From: Paenibacillus sp. MBLB1832
GTDB lineage: Bacteria > Bacillota > Bacilli > Paenibacillales > NBRC-103111
NCBI RefSeq assembly: GCF_032271945.1
Contig: NZ_CP130319.1
Coordinates: 389,001 to 453,000 of the forward strand
Length of the DNA: 64,000 nt
Direction: 5' to 3'
The position numbers and the translations under genes are program-made. Below, one piece after another: positions 16,977 to 24,885 of this stretch; position 1 is the stretch's first letter, and each line of letters starts with the position of its first letter. The notes under the pieces were generated by a model that was not told the origin of the DNA, did no database searches, and saw only the letters and a program-made list of their open reading frames with translations.

Positions 16977-17837
16977 ATGCGAACGGAACAACAAATGATG
17001 TCCCTCATCCTCGACACAGCGAAGCAGGACGAGCGAATCCGCGGCGTGATGCTGAACGGATCGCGTGCCAACCCGAACGTGCCGAGGGATGTGTTTCAGG
17101 ACTATGATATCGTCTATTTCGTAGAGGAGACAGATTCCTTCGGAGCCGATCCTGGCTGGATTGATCGTTTTGGGGAGCGGCTTATCCTGCAGATGCCAGA
17201 CGAAAATGAGATGTACCCCGCTGAGCCGACGGAGCGCATTGTGTATCTCATGCAATTCATGGATGGCAATCGCATCGATCTTACGCTCATACCCGTTGCG
17301 CTGCGGCAGCAGCTTTTGAAGCCGGATAGCTTGAGCGTTTTGCTTTTGGATAAGGACGATACTCTCGGTCCATTCCCCGCGGCAAGCGACAGCAGTTACC
17401 ATATTCAGCGGCCAACGGAGAAGCTTTTTCAAGGGAGCTGCAATGAGTTCTGGTGGATCAGTTTGAATATTGCAAAGGGGCTCTGGCGCGAAGAGTTGCC
17501 TTACGTAATGGTCATGTATGAGCAAATCAACCGCAATGTCCTCATTCAAATGCTGGAGTGGAAAATCGCAATGCGGTTTGGTTTTACGATGAGTGCCGGC
17601 AAATGCGGCAAGTACATGCAAAGCTATCTGACGGCTGCCGAATGGAAGGCTTACACAGCGACGTATTCGGATGCGAGCTATGCGCATATTTGGGACGCGC
17701 TGTTTGCCATGTGTGAACTGTTTCGTGCTGCGGCCCGTGAGGTTGCGGACCATCTGCATTTTGCCTACAATCGTGCTGAGGAGAGGAATGTGCTTGCTTA
17801 TTTGAAAGAGGCACGGAGTCGGCCGAGGCAGGGATAG
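16977..17837 (+). CDS. ANT(6)/AadK-like aminoglycoside 6-adenylyltransferase
   Basis: The protein has 286 residues. The nucleotidyltransferase signature is MLNGSRANPN (Gly28-Ser29) followed by the metal-binding pair in QDYDIVYFVE (Asp42, Asp44). The C-terminal part has FWWISLNIAKGLWREELPY, MLEWKIAMRFGF and the GKCGKYM segment typical of ANT(6) and AadK. These enzymes adenylate streptomycin at position 6. Chromosomal homologues are common in Bacillales and often give weak or no resistance. AAAGGAGG lies upstream of the ATG. There is no mobile element near it, so this looks like a resident gene. Confidence 0.88.
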   Translation: MRTEQQMMSLILDTAKQDERIRGVMLNGSRANPNVPRDVFQDYDIVYFVEETDSFGADPGWIDRFGERLILQMPDENEMYPAEPTERIVYLMQFMDGNRIDLTLIPVALRQQLLKPDSLSVLLLDKDDTLGPFPAASDSSYHIQRPTEKLFQGSCNEFWWISLNIAKGLWREELPYVMVMYEQINRNVLIQMLEWKIAMRFGFTMSAGKCGKYMQSYLTAAEWKAYTATYSDASYAHIWDALFAMCELFRAAAREVADHLHFAYNRAEERNVLAYLKEARSRPRQG

Positions 17838-17919
17838 AGGTCTTTTTACGTTTAAAAGGGAATTTATGGTTCTCCGTCGAATTGAACAAAATAACTACTC
17901 ATAAGGAGGCCATCTGGTC

Positions 17920-18426
17920 ATGATCAATGAGATTTTTACCGCAGCACGCACTGGCGATGCCAACCATGTAAAGGATTTGCTGGACATGGATTTATCCCTC
18001 GCCAATGCGGAAAATAGCGATGGACTGACCTTGCTGGGCTTTGCTGCGCATTTCGGTCAAGAAGAAGTCGTCAAGCTGCTGTTGGAAAATGGCGCTGAGG
18101 TCAATGCGGTTTCTCATTCCCGCGTCAGCTATATCCCATCGAACACTGCGCTGCACGCGGCAATCGCGGGAGAACGGAGTCTGCCTGTCATCGGCTTGCT
18201 GCTGAAGCACCACGCCAAACCGACAATCGTCGATAGCAATGGACATACAGCGCTGCATGTGGCAGCTTTTCATAAAGATACAGCGGGGCTCATTCGCCTG
18301 CTGATCGAATACGGTGCGGATGTGAATGCGAAGTCAGACGGCGGCGTATATCCGATCGATCTGGCTAAGCAGCAAGACAATACGGCAGTCATCGATGTGT
18401 TAAGACAGCTTGGAGCCGTCGGGTGA
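17920..18426 (+). CDS. Ankyrin-repeat protein
   Basis: The protein has 168 residues made of about four to five ankyrin repeats: FTAARTGDANHVKDLLDMD, DGLTLLGFAAHFGQEEVVKL, NTALHAAIAGERSLPVIGLL, NGHTALHVAAFHKDTAGLIR and GGVYPIDLAKQQDNTAVIDV. There is no signal peptide, so it is cytoplasmic and presumably binds a protein partner. A strong AAGGAGG site lies before the ATG. It is about 80 nt downstream of the adenylyltransferase gene and may be cotranscribed. Partner unknown. Confidence 0.88.
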   Translation: MINEIFTAARTGDANHVKDLLDMDLSLANAENSDGLTLLGFAAHFGQEEVVKLLLENGAEVNAVSHSRVSYIPSNTALHAAIAGERSLPVIGLLLKHHAKPTIVDSNGHTALHVAAFHKDTAGLIRLLIEYGADVNAKSDGGVYPIDLAKQQDNTAVIDVLRQLGAVG

Positions 18427-18448
18427 CGTAGCTTGGTGGGTAAAAGAG

Positions 18449-18496
18449 AAAGGACATTCCGCTAGCCGGCGTCGGTTTAGAGGGTGTCCTTTTTCG
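18449..18496 (+). terminator. Terminator after ankyrin gene
   Basis: AAAGGACA and TGTCCTTTTT form the outer stem; CTAGCCG and CGGTTTAG form an inner one. Confidence 0.75.
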
Positions 18497-18509
18497 TTTG
18501 TTCTCTAAT

Positions 18510-18529
18510 TGACACTATCGCTAGTGTCA
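18510..18529. promoter_or_regulatory. Perfect operator-like palindrome
   Basis: TGACACTA, TCGC, TAGTGTCA is a perfect 8-bp inverted repeat with a 4-nt centre. It is typical in form of TetR-family operators. It now precedes only a broken gene. Confidence 0.5.
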
Positions 18530-18605
18530 TCGACTATTTGCATCACCATGTCGCTGTGTTGTCCCGAAAGGCCGTGCTTGAAATGGGCGCTTCCAAGTAT
18601 GAAGT

Positions 18606-18806
18606 CAGAAAGATCCTGTCTTCGCAGATGGAACTACACCTGTGCATTCGTATGTGTTTCATTTGTATTTTGAAACGAAGGAAGCCTTGGAATTTTTCAT
18701 TCATGACCCAAGAGTTCAGGAGTTGAAAGATGATGTAAAGCATTATTATGTAGGCGAGCAGGACATCTATATTGAGGAAGTTATGGCTGCGTTCGATGGT
18801 GGTTAG
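18606..18806 (+). pseudogene. C-terminal fragment of a small EthD/Dabb-like protein
   Basis: An open frame without a start codon reads QKDPVFADGTTPVHSYVFHL, then ETKEALEFFIHDPRVQELKD and ends EVMAAFDGG. The composition is clearly protein-like and recalls small dimeric alpha/beta-barrel proteins (EthD or Dabb type), but the match is weak. Just upstream in another frame, VLSRKAVLEMGASKYEVRKI also looks protein-like, so the region has probably lost its 5' part through deletion and frameshift. Its stop codon overlaps the 3' end of the convergent MFS gene. No function can be expected. Confidence 0.5.
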
Positions 18807-19992
18807 AGAAGCCTTGTTCCTTTAGCATGAACAATATATTCACAAGTCCAAACAACAAGAAACAAACCCAAGGCAATGCTGGCCAACCCAGTGCATCCCC
18901 TAGATCATACAGATAGCCGCCTCCTACATTTCCAAGGATGGCTCCAAGGGATAGGGCGAAGGAGTTAAAGCCGAAATAAGAAGCAACTTGCTCATCGCCG
19001 GCATAATTGGATACCATCGTATTCATCATCGGCTGCAGGAAAACCTGTCCGATCATGAAGGCAATAACGCCTGCGTAGATGCCGACAATCGAGCCAGAGA
19101 GCCCTGTAGTGAATAATCCCCCCGCTAGCAGCAAGGTGCCTAAGGACATCACGCTAAAAGGTGGCAAATAAGCATGCCCTAGCTTGGTTAAGGGAACTTG
19201 CAGAAGCACCATCACGATCGCCCCGCAGCTGTAGATTAGGCCGATGTTGGCATCAGAAGCGAGCTGATTCATGCGAAATGGCACGGCGATATAGAGCTGG
19301 GTTACCAAGGACCAGGAAATCAGGGTGAAGATCATAAATCGCCGAAAAGGGCGATTGTTGAGCACGGTTCGCATCTGTGGCCAGATGCCCGTATACGTTT
19401 TGCGAGATTGCTCGCTTTGGATCGCAGGTAGGAATAGCAGGCTGAAGAAAAAGGAAAAGACGAAAATGAGCGTAGCGGCGACACTGACATATTTGAAATG
19501 AAATCCCATCAGTAACGCGCCTAAGACAGGCCCGACTACGAAGCCCATATTGCTAAGCATTTCTCTTATCGCATAGATGGTAATGCGGTTATTGGCGGTA
19601 GAGAGTGAGGCATAATACGCATAACTTGCTGGGTTGAAGAGCGAGCCGCCTAAGCCAGAGAAGAAGCAGGCCACGATCAAGCCTGGCGTGCTGTCGACGG
19701 AGCCGAACAGTGCAAAACCGAAGGAACGGATGAACAACCCGATGAGAATCGTTCGTTTATACCCGAGCTTATCAGCGAGTGTGCCGCAAAGCACAGAGAG
19801 CCCTTGTTGACTAAAGCTGCGAATCGCTGAAATGAGTCCGACCATGGTGACCGTCAGCATGACGTCGTTCAAGAGATAAGAAGCTAAGAGCGGAATCATC
19901 ATATAGAACCCGACTGCCATGCTGAACGTGTTCATAAACATGACCCAGAAGGGCAGACGAATGGCGGAAAGTTTGTTCATCAAAGCTGACAT
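18781..19992 (-). CDS. MFS transporter, drug:H+ antiporter type
   Basis: The protein has 403 residues with twelve predicted helices. The loop 2-3 motif GTLADKLGYKRTILIG and the motif C-like FVVGPVLGALLMG place it with DHA1-type exporters of the major facilitator superfamily. Substrate unknown. The gene stands alone, with its 3' end overlapping a broken gene on the other strand. Confidence 0.85.
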   Translation of the reverse strand: MSALMNKLSAIRLPFWVMFMNTFSMAVGFYMMIPLLASYLLNDVMLTVTMVGLISAIRSFSQQGLSVLCGTLADKLGYKRTILIGLFIRSFGFALFGSVDSTPGLIVACFFSGLGGSLFNPASYAYYASLSTANNRITIYAIREMLSNMGFVVGPVLGALLMGFHFKYVSVAATLIFVFSFFFSLLFLPAIQSEQSRKTYTGIWPQMRTVLNNRPFRRFMIFTLISWSLVTQLYIAVPFRMNQLASDANIGLIYSCGAIVMVLLQVPLTKLGHAYLPPFSVMSLGTLLLAGGLFTTGLSGSIVGIYAGVIAFMIGQVFLQPMMNTMVSNYAGDEQVASYFGFNSFALSLGAILGNVGGGYLYDLGDALGWPALPWVCFLLFGLVNILFMLKEQGFSNHHRTQP

Positions 19993-20095
19993 GTGGAGGT
20001 CCCCGTTTCTTGCTGCATAATGGTAGTTGTAACAAGATAACGGATTGACCGAGAATTGCCTAGGGAGTTTCTTTAGATTGGCTAGGGGTTATTTT

Positions 20096-20146
20096 GCAAA
20101 AAGAGCTCTTCCCGTTGCAGCGTGAACTGCTGGAGAAGAGCTCTTG
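20096..20146 (-). terminator. Terminator of the CDGSH gene
   Basis: The arms GAAGAGCTCTT and AAGAGCTCTTC pair around a loop holding GCAGT/ACTGC. On the minus strand the hairpin is followed by TTTTTGC. Confidence 0.85.
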
Positions 20147-20176
20147 CTCATTTGGATCAAAGAGAGTTAACGAAAG

Positions 20177-20368
20177 CTAGGCCCGCACCTTGCTCTCGAA
20201 TTTCCCTTTATGTGCCCCATTGCAGAATGGTTTGTTATCCGATAACCCGCAACGACATAGATAAATAGATTCCTTCGTTTCCATGGGCTTGCCCTCACCA
20301 TCAACTAAGGTTACACCCGTTGCGAGCAAAGGACCATCATCGCGCACTTGAATTTGTGCCACAGCCAA
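20177..20368 (-). CDS. CDGSH iron-sulfur domain protein
   Basis: The protein has 63 residues. The motif YLCRCGLSDNKPFCNGAH supplies Cys38, Cys40, Cys49 and His53, the 3Cys-1His ligands of a CDGSH [2Fe-2S] cluster. There is no membrane anchor or N-terminal extension, so this is a minimal single-domain cytosolic form. Such proteins have been linked to redox or iron-sulfur handling; the exact role is unknown. GGAGGTGATTGG lies upstream of the ATG and a strong terminator follows, so it is monocistronic. Confidence 0.92.
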   Translation of the reverse strand: MAVAQIQVRDDGPLLATGVTLVDGEGKPMETKESIYLCRCGLSDNKPFCNGAHKGKFESKVRA

Positions 20369-20419
20369 TCACCTCCATCTATTACCCAGTGTTGCCCGAT
20401 ACAAGCAACTATAATCAGT

Positions 20420-20542
20420 GTATTCGAGCAAGTCCTGAGAAAGAAGCGGAGTAAATCGATTCCCGATGTGTTGCAGATGAATTACAGGATCATTCACCCA
20501 GGGGGGCGTATGGAAGAGCGGTTTTTATCCAATAAAAGATGA
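20420..20542 (+). pseudogene. Possible PAS/PAC fragment
   Basis: An open stretch reads VFEQVLRKKRSKSIPDVLQM and NYRIIHPGGRMEERFLSNKR before a stop. The YRIIHPGGRMEER part resembles the PAC motif that closes PAS domains. There is no ribosome site or start. It may be a remnant of a sensor gene; evidence is thin. Confidence 0.25.
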
Positions 20543-20620
20543 GAGTGGCATCTTCAGGATGTCGTATCGAAGATTAAAGTGTAGAATAGAGATAGACGAG
20601 TGGAATGGAGTGGTCCCAGA

Positions 20621-21058
20621 ATGAATCCTTCCAAATATGAGAAATATTTCTCAATTGACGGCTTTTGGTCCAAGTTGAAAAAGGTTGCCAAACAAGCTGG
20701 CAGTAAGGTGATATATAGCGGGTTGCTGCTCTTTTATGCGGTGGAAAGTCCGAAAACTCCGCTCCGCGCGAAGGTTCAAATTTATGGCACCTTGGGCTAC
20801 CTTATCCTGCCACTGGATTTGATTCCTGATTTGCTGCCCATTGTGGGCTATGTCGATGATTTAAGCGCGTTAGGTTTTGCCTTGGCCGCCGTTTCAAAGA
20901 GCATTGATGACGAAGTTAAACGGAAAGCGAAGAGTAGGCTGAGGGATTTCCTCGGTGAGGATGCAGTGAGCAGTAAGGATATTATCGATATTGACGGCCA
21001 TGTGGTAGATGAGCAAGGCAAAGCTCCCGATGATGCGGACGGGCGAGCAGATAAGTAA
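20621..21058 (+). CDS. YkvA-like DUF1232 membrane-associated protein
   Basis: The protein has 145 residues. DUF1232 occupies about residues 55-100, with the family core YLILPLDLIPDLLPIVGYVDDLSAL. A GGAGTGG site lies 7 nt before the ATG at 20621; an earlier in-frame GTG would put that site inside the gene. The C-terminal tail is acidic and low in complexity (GKAPDDADGRADK). Function of the family is unknown. Confidence 0.8.
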   Translation: MNPSKYEKYFSIDGFWSKLKKVAKQAGSKVIYSGLLLFYAVESPKTPLRAKVQIYGTLGYLILPLDLIPDLLPIVGYVDDLSALGFALAAVSKSIDDEVKRKAKSRLRDFLGEDAVSSKDIIDIDGHVVDEQGKAPDDADGRADK

Positions 21059-21139
21059 TGGGGTATCAACACGTATAACATGCACGATTAGAGAGGTCGA
21101 TACTGCCATGGGAAATGGCGAGTGGGGGCCTCTTTGTGT

Positions 21140-21360
21140 TGCGAACGTAGGAGCGAGGGGCGATAGGGAACGCTATGAGCGGAACGTAGGTGCGCTAAAA
21201 TTGCGGAATTCGTTAGTTTCACGTGTAAGCGGAACATATGTACGCTATTTGCCTGAAAATGGACAAAAACAGCGAAAATCTGGGAAATAACGCACTTACG
21301 TTCCGTCCAAAGCAAATTACAAAGGATTTCGCTTACATAAGAGACTGACGTTCCGCCTGA
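21140..21360. repeat. Cluster of dispersed GCGGAACGT inverted-repeat elements
   Basis: This gene-free stretch (21059-21447) holds related units: GCGGAACGTAGGTGCGCTA (21180-21198), GCGGAACATATGTACGCTA (21221-21239) and, inverted, TAACGCACTTACGTTCCG (21288-21306), plus a weaker ACGTTCCGCC near 21355. One full unit runs from 21221 to 21306 with inverted ends. The same family occurs at 32688-32817. No gene is seen in it. Confidence 0.65.
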
Positions 21361-21447
21361 TGAGAGCGCACCCTCTGTAAGGGTGAAAAATCACCTTACA
21401 ACAGGTACAATAGACGGATGACATGAAGTGAGGGACAGGGATCGGAT

Positions 21448-22395
21448 ATGGAATATAGATGCAAAGAATATGTGTATGTATACGCCTGCCATGAGGATGA
21501 GCAGGCGCTGTGCGAGCTGGAGCTGCGCACGCTGCTGGGCGCAGCGGCGGAGATCGGCGCGCGCTACGCCGTCAGCGCGCGCAAGATCGAGCCGAGCCGC
21601 AGCCCGTTCCTGAAGCTGCGGCTGGATGTGCGCTACGAGGCCGGCAGTGTGCCGGAACTGGCCTCGCAGCTACATACGTTGACCCTTCGCGGGTCAACGT
21701 TCAAGGTCGTGTTCGCGGAGACGAACGCGGCGGTCAGCTATGACCGCCAGCGAGACGTCGAGCGCGAACTGGGGCGTGGGCTGCGCGGCAAGGCCGAGAT
21801 GCGCAGGCCGGAGCAATGGTTCGCCGTGACGGAGCTGGACAGCCGCTGGCTGTTCGGCGAATGCAGCTACGGCGAAGCCGTCTGGCTTCGGCATCAGCAG
21901 AAGCCGCAGAACTACTCCACCGCCCTGCCGACGCGCGTCGCGCGGGCGGTGGTGAACATCGCCGTGCCCGAGGTGGCGGGCACGCGGGTCATTGACCCGT
22001 GCTGCGGCATCGGCACGGTGCTGGTGGAGGCGATGTCGATGGGAATCGACATCGTGGGGTACGACCTGAACCCACTGGCCGTGCGCGGCGCGCGGGTGAA
22101 TCTCGACCACTTCGGCATGCCGAATGTGGTCACGCTAGCCGACATGCGGACGCTGGCGACAGCGCCAGGCAGCTACGACGCGCTCATCCTGGACATGCCG
22201 TACAATCTCTGCTCCAAGCTGCCCGAGGACGAGCAGTTGGAGATGCTTCGCAGCGCCAGGCGCTTGGCGCTGCGTGCGGTAATCATCACCACGGAGCAGA
22301 TCGATCCGCTCCTGGCTCAAGCTGGGTTCGACATCGAGGCACGCTGCACGGTAAACAAAGGCAAATTCAGCCGACAGGTGATAGTCTGCGTTTAG
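21448..22395 (+). CDS. Trm11/RlmL-like RNA methyltransferase
   Basis: The protein has 315 residues. An N-terminal domain of about 120 residues precedes a Rossmann methyltransferase with the SAM motif VIDPCCGIGTVLVEA, the acidic pocket IVGYDLNPLAVRGARVN, and the catalytic DMPYN tetrad-type motif. The combination follows the UPF0020/TRM11 family, which makes N2-methylguanosine in tRNA or rRNA. A full THUMP domain is not obvious. The coding region is very GC-rich compared with the flanking intergenic sequence. Target RNA unknown. Confidence 0.8.
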   Translation: MEYRCKEYVYVYACHEDEQALCELELRTLLGAAAEIGARYAVSARKIEPSRSPFLKLRLDVRYEAGSVPELASQLHTLTLRGSTFKVVFAETNAAVSYDRQRDVERELGRGLRGKAEMRRPEQWFAVTELDSRWLFGECSYGEAVWLRHQQKPQNYSTALPTRVARAVVNIAVPEVAGTRVIDPCCGIGTVLVEAMSMGIDIVGYDLNPLAVRGARVNLDHFGMPNVVTLADMRTLATAPGSYDALILDMPYNLCSKLPEDEQLEMLRSARRLALRAVIITTEQIDPLLAQAGFDIEARCTVNKGKFSRQVIVCV

Positions 22396-22399
22396 CGGG

Positions 22400-23017
22400 T
22401 TAATACATCATTTTACCCAGAGGACCGTCCTCGGCAATGATGTTCTGCAGCGCATAGATGGAAATCGGAAAGTACAGGAATCCATACACATAAGCGGCGA
22501 GTTCGTAGAGTTGGAAATAAATTACGAGCGATTTATCGGCAATATAGAAATCCTGATCAGGGCGAATGCCTTTGAACTCGACTAATAATGGAATGTCACG
22601 CCGTTTGATCTCAGCGGCAACCATGGCGCTTAGAACGGTGACATAATCACTGCCTGGCTTGAATAGCTCTTGAAGCGTGTAGCTTTTGCCCGTTGCCGTG
22701 CTGAACGTTAGCGATTTCTGAATTGTAAGCCCATGCGCGCCGCCCGAGAAGGCATAGTTAATCAACGATAAGCTGAGCACGCGGCGTTCATTCGTTTTGA
22801 GCTCGTAATACGCGGTGATTTCGGTCATGGGATTCTCGTGGTAGCCCTGATCGTGCAGCTGCTTATTCACAGCATTTACGATCGTTGTATTCATCTCATG
22901 CTGCACAGCGACGGGGGTTAAGTGAATGACAGCGGGGTACATCAGGTTTATGTTCTTATCCAGCACTTGATACGTTTGTATACTGACAGGCTGGTGTTCC
23001 AGTTCTAAGTCGGTCAT
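22400..23017 (-). CDS. DUF3298/RsiV-like protein
   Basis: The protein has about 205 residues. It has the DUF4163/DUF3298 pattern: YYELKTNERRVLSLSLINYA, FSGGAHGLTIQKSLTFS, TGKSYTLQELFK and FYIADKSLVIYFQLYELAAY. Unlike RsiV it has no transmembrane helix or anti-sigma segment and no signal peptide, so it appears to be a soluble stand-alone version. The start is ambiguous among three nearby ATGs; the one at 23017 has AGGGA about 8 nt upstream. Role unknown. Confidence 0.72.
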   Translation of the reverse strand: MTDLELEHQPVSIQTYQVLDKNINLMYPAVIHLTPVAVQHEMNTTIVNAVNKQLHDQGYHENPMTEITAYYELKTNERRVLSLSLINYAFSGGAHGLTIQKSLTFSTATGKSYTLQELFKPGSDYVTVLSAMVAAEIKRRDIPLLVEFKGIRPDQDFYIADKSLVIYFQLYELAAYVYGFLYFPISIYALQNIIAEDGPLGKMMY

Positions 23018-23107
23018 GGTCATCATCCCTACGTTTTTGGTACACCATATTCAAAAACTGGGCGTTTGGTTCAATGAAACCGAGGAATCCGATGCAGCTA
23101 CACTTGT

Positions 23108-23160
23108 TCAAAAGCAAAGAGCTTTCCCATGACGCCGCTGGCGTAGGGGAAAGCTCTTTG
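23108..23160 (-). terminator. Terminator of the small acidic protein gene
   Basis: The outer stem is CAAAGAGCTTTCCC with GGGAAAGCTCTTTG and the inner stem ACGCC/GGCGT. On the minus strand CTTTTG follows. Confidence 0.8.
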
Positions 23161-23183
23161 TCACTTCGAAACAACGGAGCGAA

Positions 23184-23348
23184 TTATTCCTGTGCAGCGT
23201 TGTCCTCATCGCTGGCATTCGTTGTTGCGCTTTGCAGAATAGAAGACAATTGCTCAACCTGCTGCTTAGCTTGGCTGTCCTCAGCATTCGCTTCAGCGGC
23301 ATTAATCGCATGACTGACTACGTCGTCATTACTGTTCGTCGTTGACAT
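23184..23348 (-). CDS. Small acidic 54-residue protein
   Basis: The gene reads MSTTNSNDDVVSHAINAAEA through QAKQQVEQLSSILQ to DEDNAAQE, 54 residues. A near-perfect ribosome site (AAGGAGGTGATC) lies 9 nt before the ATG, and a strong terminator follows 24 nt after the stop, so a real gene is well supported. The protein is acidic, rich in Ala/Gln/Asn, and predicted to be mostly one helix. It resembles small spore- or stress-related proteins in composition only. Function unknown. Confidence 0.75.
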   Translation of the reverse strand: MSTTNSNDDVVSHAINAAEANAEDSQAKQQVEQLSSILQSATTNASDEDNAAQE

Positions 23349-23615
23349 GGTACGATCACCTCCTTAAAGTTTTCGTTAGAAAACTAGCTTCGTAAGCATT
23401 TGCTTCACGTTTTCACCAGTAGTCTGGCATCGTAAGCATAGGCTTAGATTCAACTAACTGAGTATCCCTCGGATGGCGCCAAAATATGCAAAATGAAATA
23501 AAGGTATTAACCGACTTCTCATAGGAATTTCCTATAAAAGATGCATCATTTACGTATTTCACAAATAGCGTAGAGAGGCGCATAATAGAAGAAAATGGAA
23601 AGGTGTTGAGGAAAC

Positions 23616-24185
23616 GTGGGGAAATCATTTGAAGCGCTCCTGCCGGAGCATGAGGCTTTTATTGCGAATCAGCATATTTTTTTCGTAGGATCAGCACCGC
23701 TGTCTGCCGAGGGGCATGTTAATATTTCGCCGAAGGGGCACGATGTGTTTCGGATCCTATCCAGCACAGAAGTCGCTTATCTGGATCTGACAGGGAGCGG
23801 GAATGAGACTAGTGCACATCTAGCGGAAAATGGCCGGATCACCGTCATGTTCATGGCTACCCAAGGGCCACCACAAATTCTGCGGCTATATGGGAAGGGG
23901 CGCGTCGTGCTCCAAGACTCCTCGGAGTGGGCGCAGCTTGCGCCACGGTTCAACCCGTTGCCAGGCGTGCGTCAAATCATGGTCGTCGAGATCCACGAGG
24001 TGAAATCTTCCTGCGGTTACAGCATTCCTTTTTACACGTATGAAGGGGAACGGAACACGCTGCAGAATTGGGCAGCTAAGCAGGGTGACGACGGATTGCT
24101 GGCGTACTGGCAGAACAAAAACATGACCAGCATGGACGGCCTTCCGACGCCGATCGGACAGAAGTTATCCACAAACACTATGTAG
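23616..24185 (+). CDS. Pyridoxamine-5'-phosphate-oxidase-like flavin protein, GTG start
   Basis: The protein has 189 residues of the PNPOx-like split-barrel fold: FFVGSAPLSAEGHVNISPKG at the start, VAYLDLTGSGNETSAHLAEN in the flavin-binding part, and ILRLYGKGRVV later. The group includes FMN- or F420-binding oxidoreductases of unknown substrate. The start is the GTG at 23616 after TTGAGGAAAC. The gene stands alone. Confidence 0.8.
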   Translation: MGKSFEALLPEHEAFIANQHIFFVGSAPLSAEGHVNISPKGHDVFRILSSTEVAYLDLTGSGNETSAHLAENGRITVMFMATQGPPQILRLYGKGRVVLQDSSEWAQLAPRFNPLPGVRQIMVVEIHEVKSSCGYSIPFYTYEGERNTLQNWAAKQGDDGLLAYWQNKNMTSMDGLPTPIGQKLSTNTM

Positions 24186-24247
24186 AAATGCAGATTTATG
24201 AAATTCCGAATTCGTTCTAAATGCGCCAACGCTTGTTTCCTGTTCTG

Positions 24248-24652
24248 TTACTCATCTTTCGAGGTGAAAAATTTCCGCAACTCCTCCGGAGCCTCTCGGC
24301 TTGTACGGGTTGTGCTATCCATCGTGACGCTGGTGACAAGCGCATCCGCGCAAAGTTCACCTTGCCCATTGCGAATCTCCTGCTGCAAAACATAACTGGA
24401 ACGCCCCATCTTCGCTGGCCGGCAGCTGACGCTTAAGTGTTCGCCTTGCTTGCACTCTTTGCGATAATTGATGTTGATATTGACGGTGACGGTCTGAATA
24501 CCGAGCGCACCAAAGGTCTCGTAAGACAGCGAGCAGGCTTCATACCACTCTTCACGCCCCCACTCGAGATACTCCAAATATTTCGCATTATTCACATGCC
24601 CATTCACATCAATCTCCGTAGAGCGGACGATGATATCGAGCGTCGTTTCCAT
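24248..24652 (-). CDS. Hot-dog acyl-CoA thioesterase
   Basis: The protein has 134 residues. The 4HBT hot-dog signature is DVNGHVNNAKYLEYLEWGRE, with the Asp-x-x-x-His-Val-Asn-Asn order found in YbgC/FadM-type thioesterases. Later strands read TVTVNININYRKECKQGEHL. It would hydrolyse acyl-CoA or acyl-ACP thioesters; chain length cannot be read. The gene is monocistronic and convergent with the PNPOx-like gene. Confidence 0.85.
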   Translation of the reverse strand: METTLDIIVRSTEIDVNGHVNNAKYLEYLEWGREEWYEACSLSYETFGALGIQTVTVNININYRKECKQGEHLSVSCRPAKMGRSSYVLQQEIRNGQGELCADALVTSVTMDSTTRTSREAPEELRKFFTSKDE

Positions 24653-24715
24653 AGGTGAGGTCTCCTTTGTAATTGAGATTGTGGTGAGCTTAGCGAAGCT
24701 TACCCCATTATTACA

Positions 24716-24772
24716 GGGCTGCTTCGGGCCCTAACGGCGCTGCGCCGGCACGGTCGGCGCAGCCGGTTAATC
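24716..24772. repeat. Copy of the CGGGCnnTAACGGCG dispersed element
   Basis: CGGGCCCTAACGGCG at 24725-24739 leads into a hairpin (CTGCGCC/GGCGCAG). Related copies are at 51281-51320 (minus) and 57341-57380. Confidence 0.5.
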
Positions 24773-24885
24773 CGTGAGATATCACCATTATATCGCGTCC
24801 GTTGATTGGATAACCAGCAGTTGCTCATAAGGCTTCCAGATCTGGGCAAACTAAGCTGAAATTGGATGGATCGAGGAGGATAATC

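Noticed and set aside
16977-17837. Mobile antibiotic-resistance gene
   Set aside because: No transposase, integrase or repeat borders are near it; ANT(6)-like genes are often native to Bacillales.
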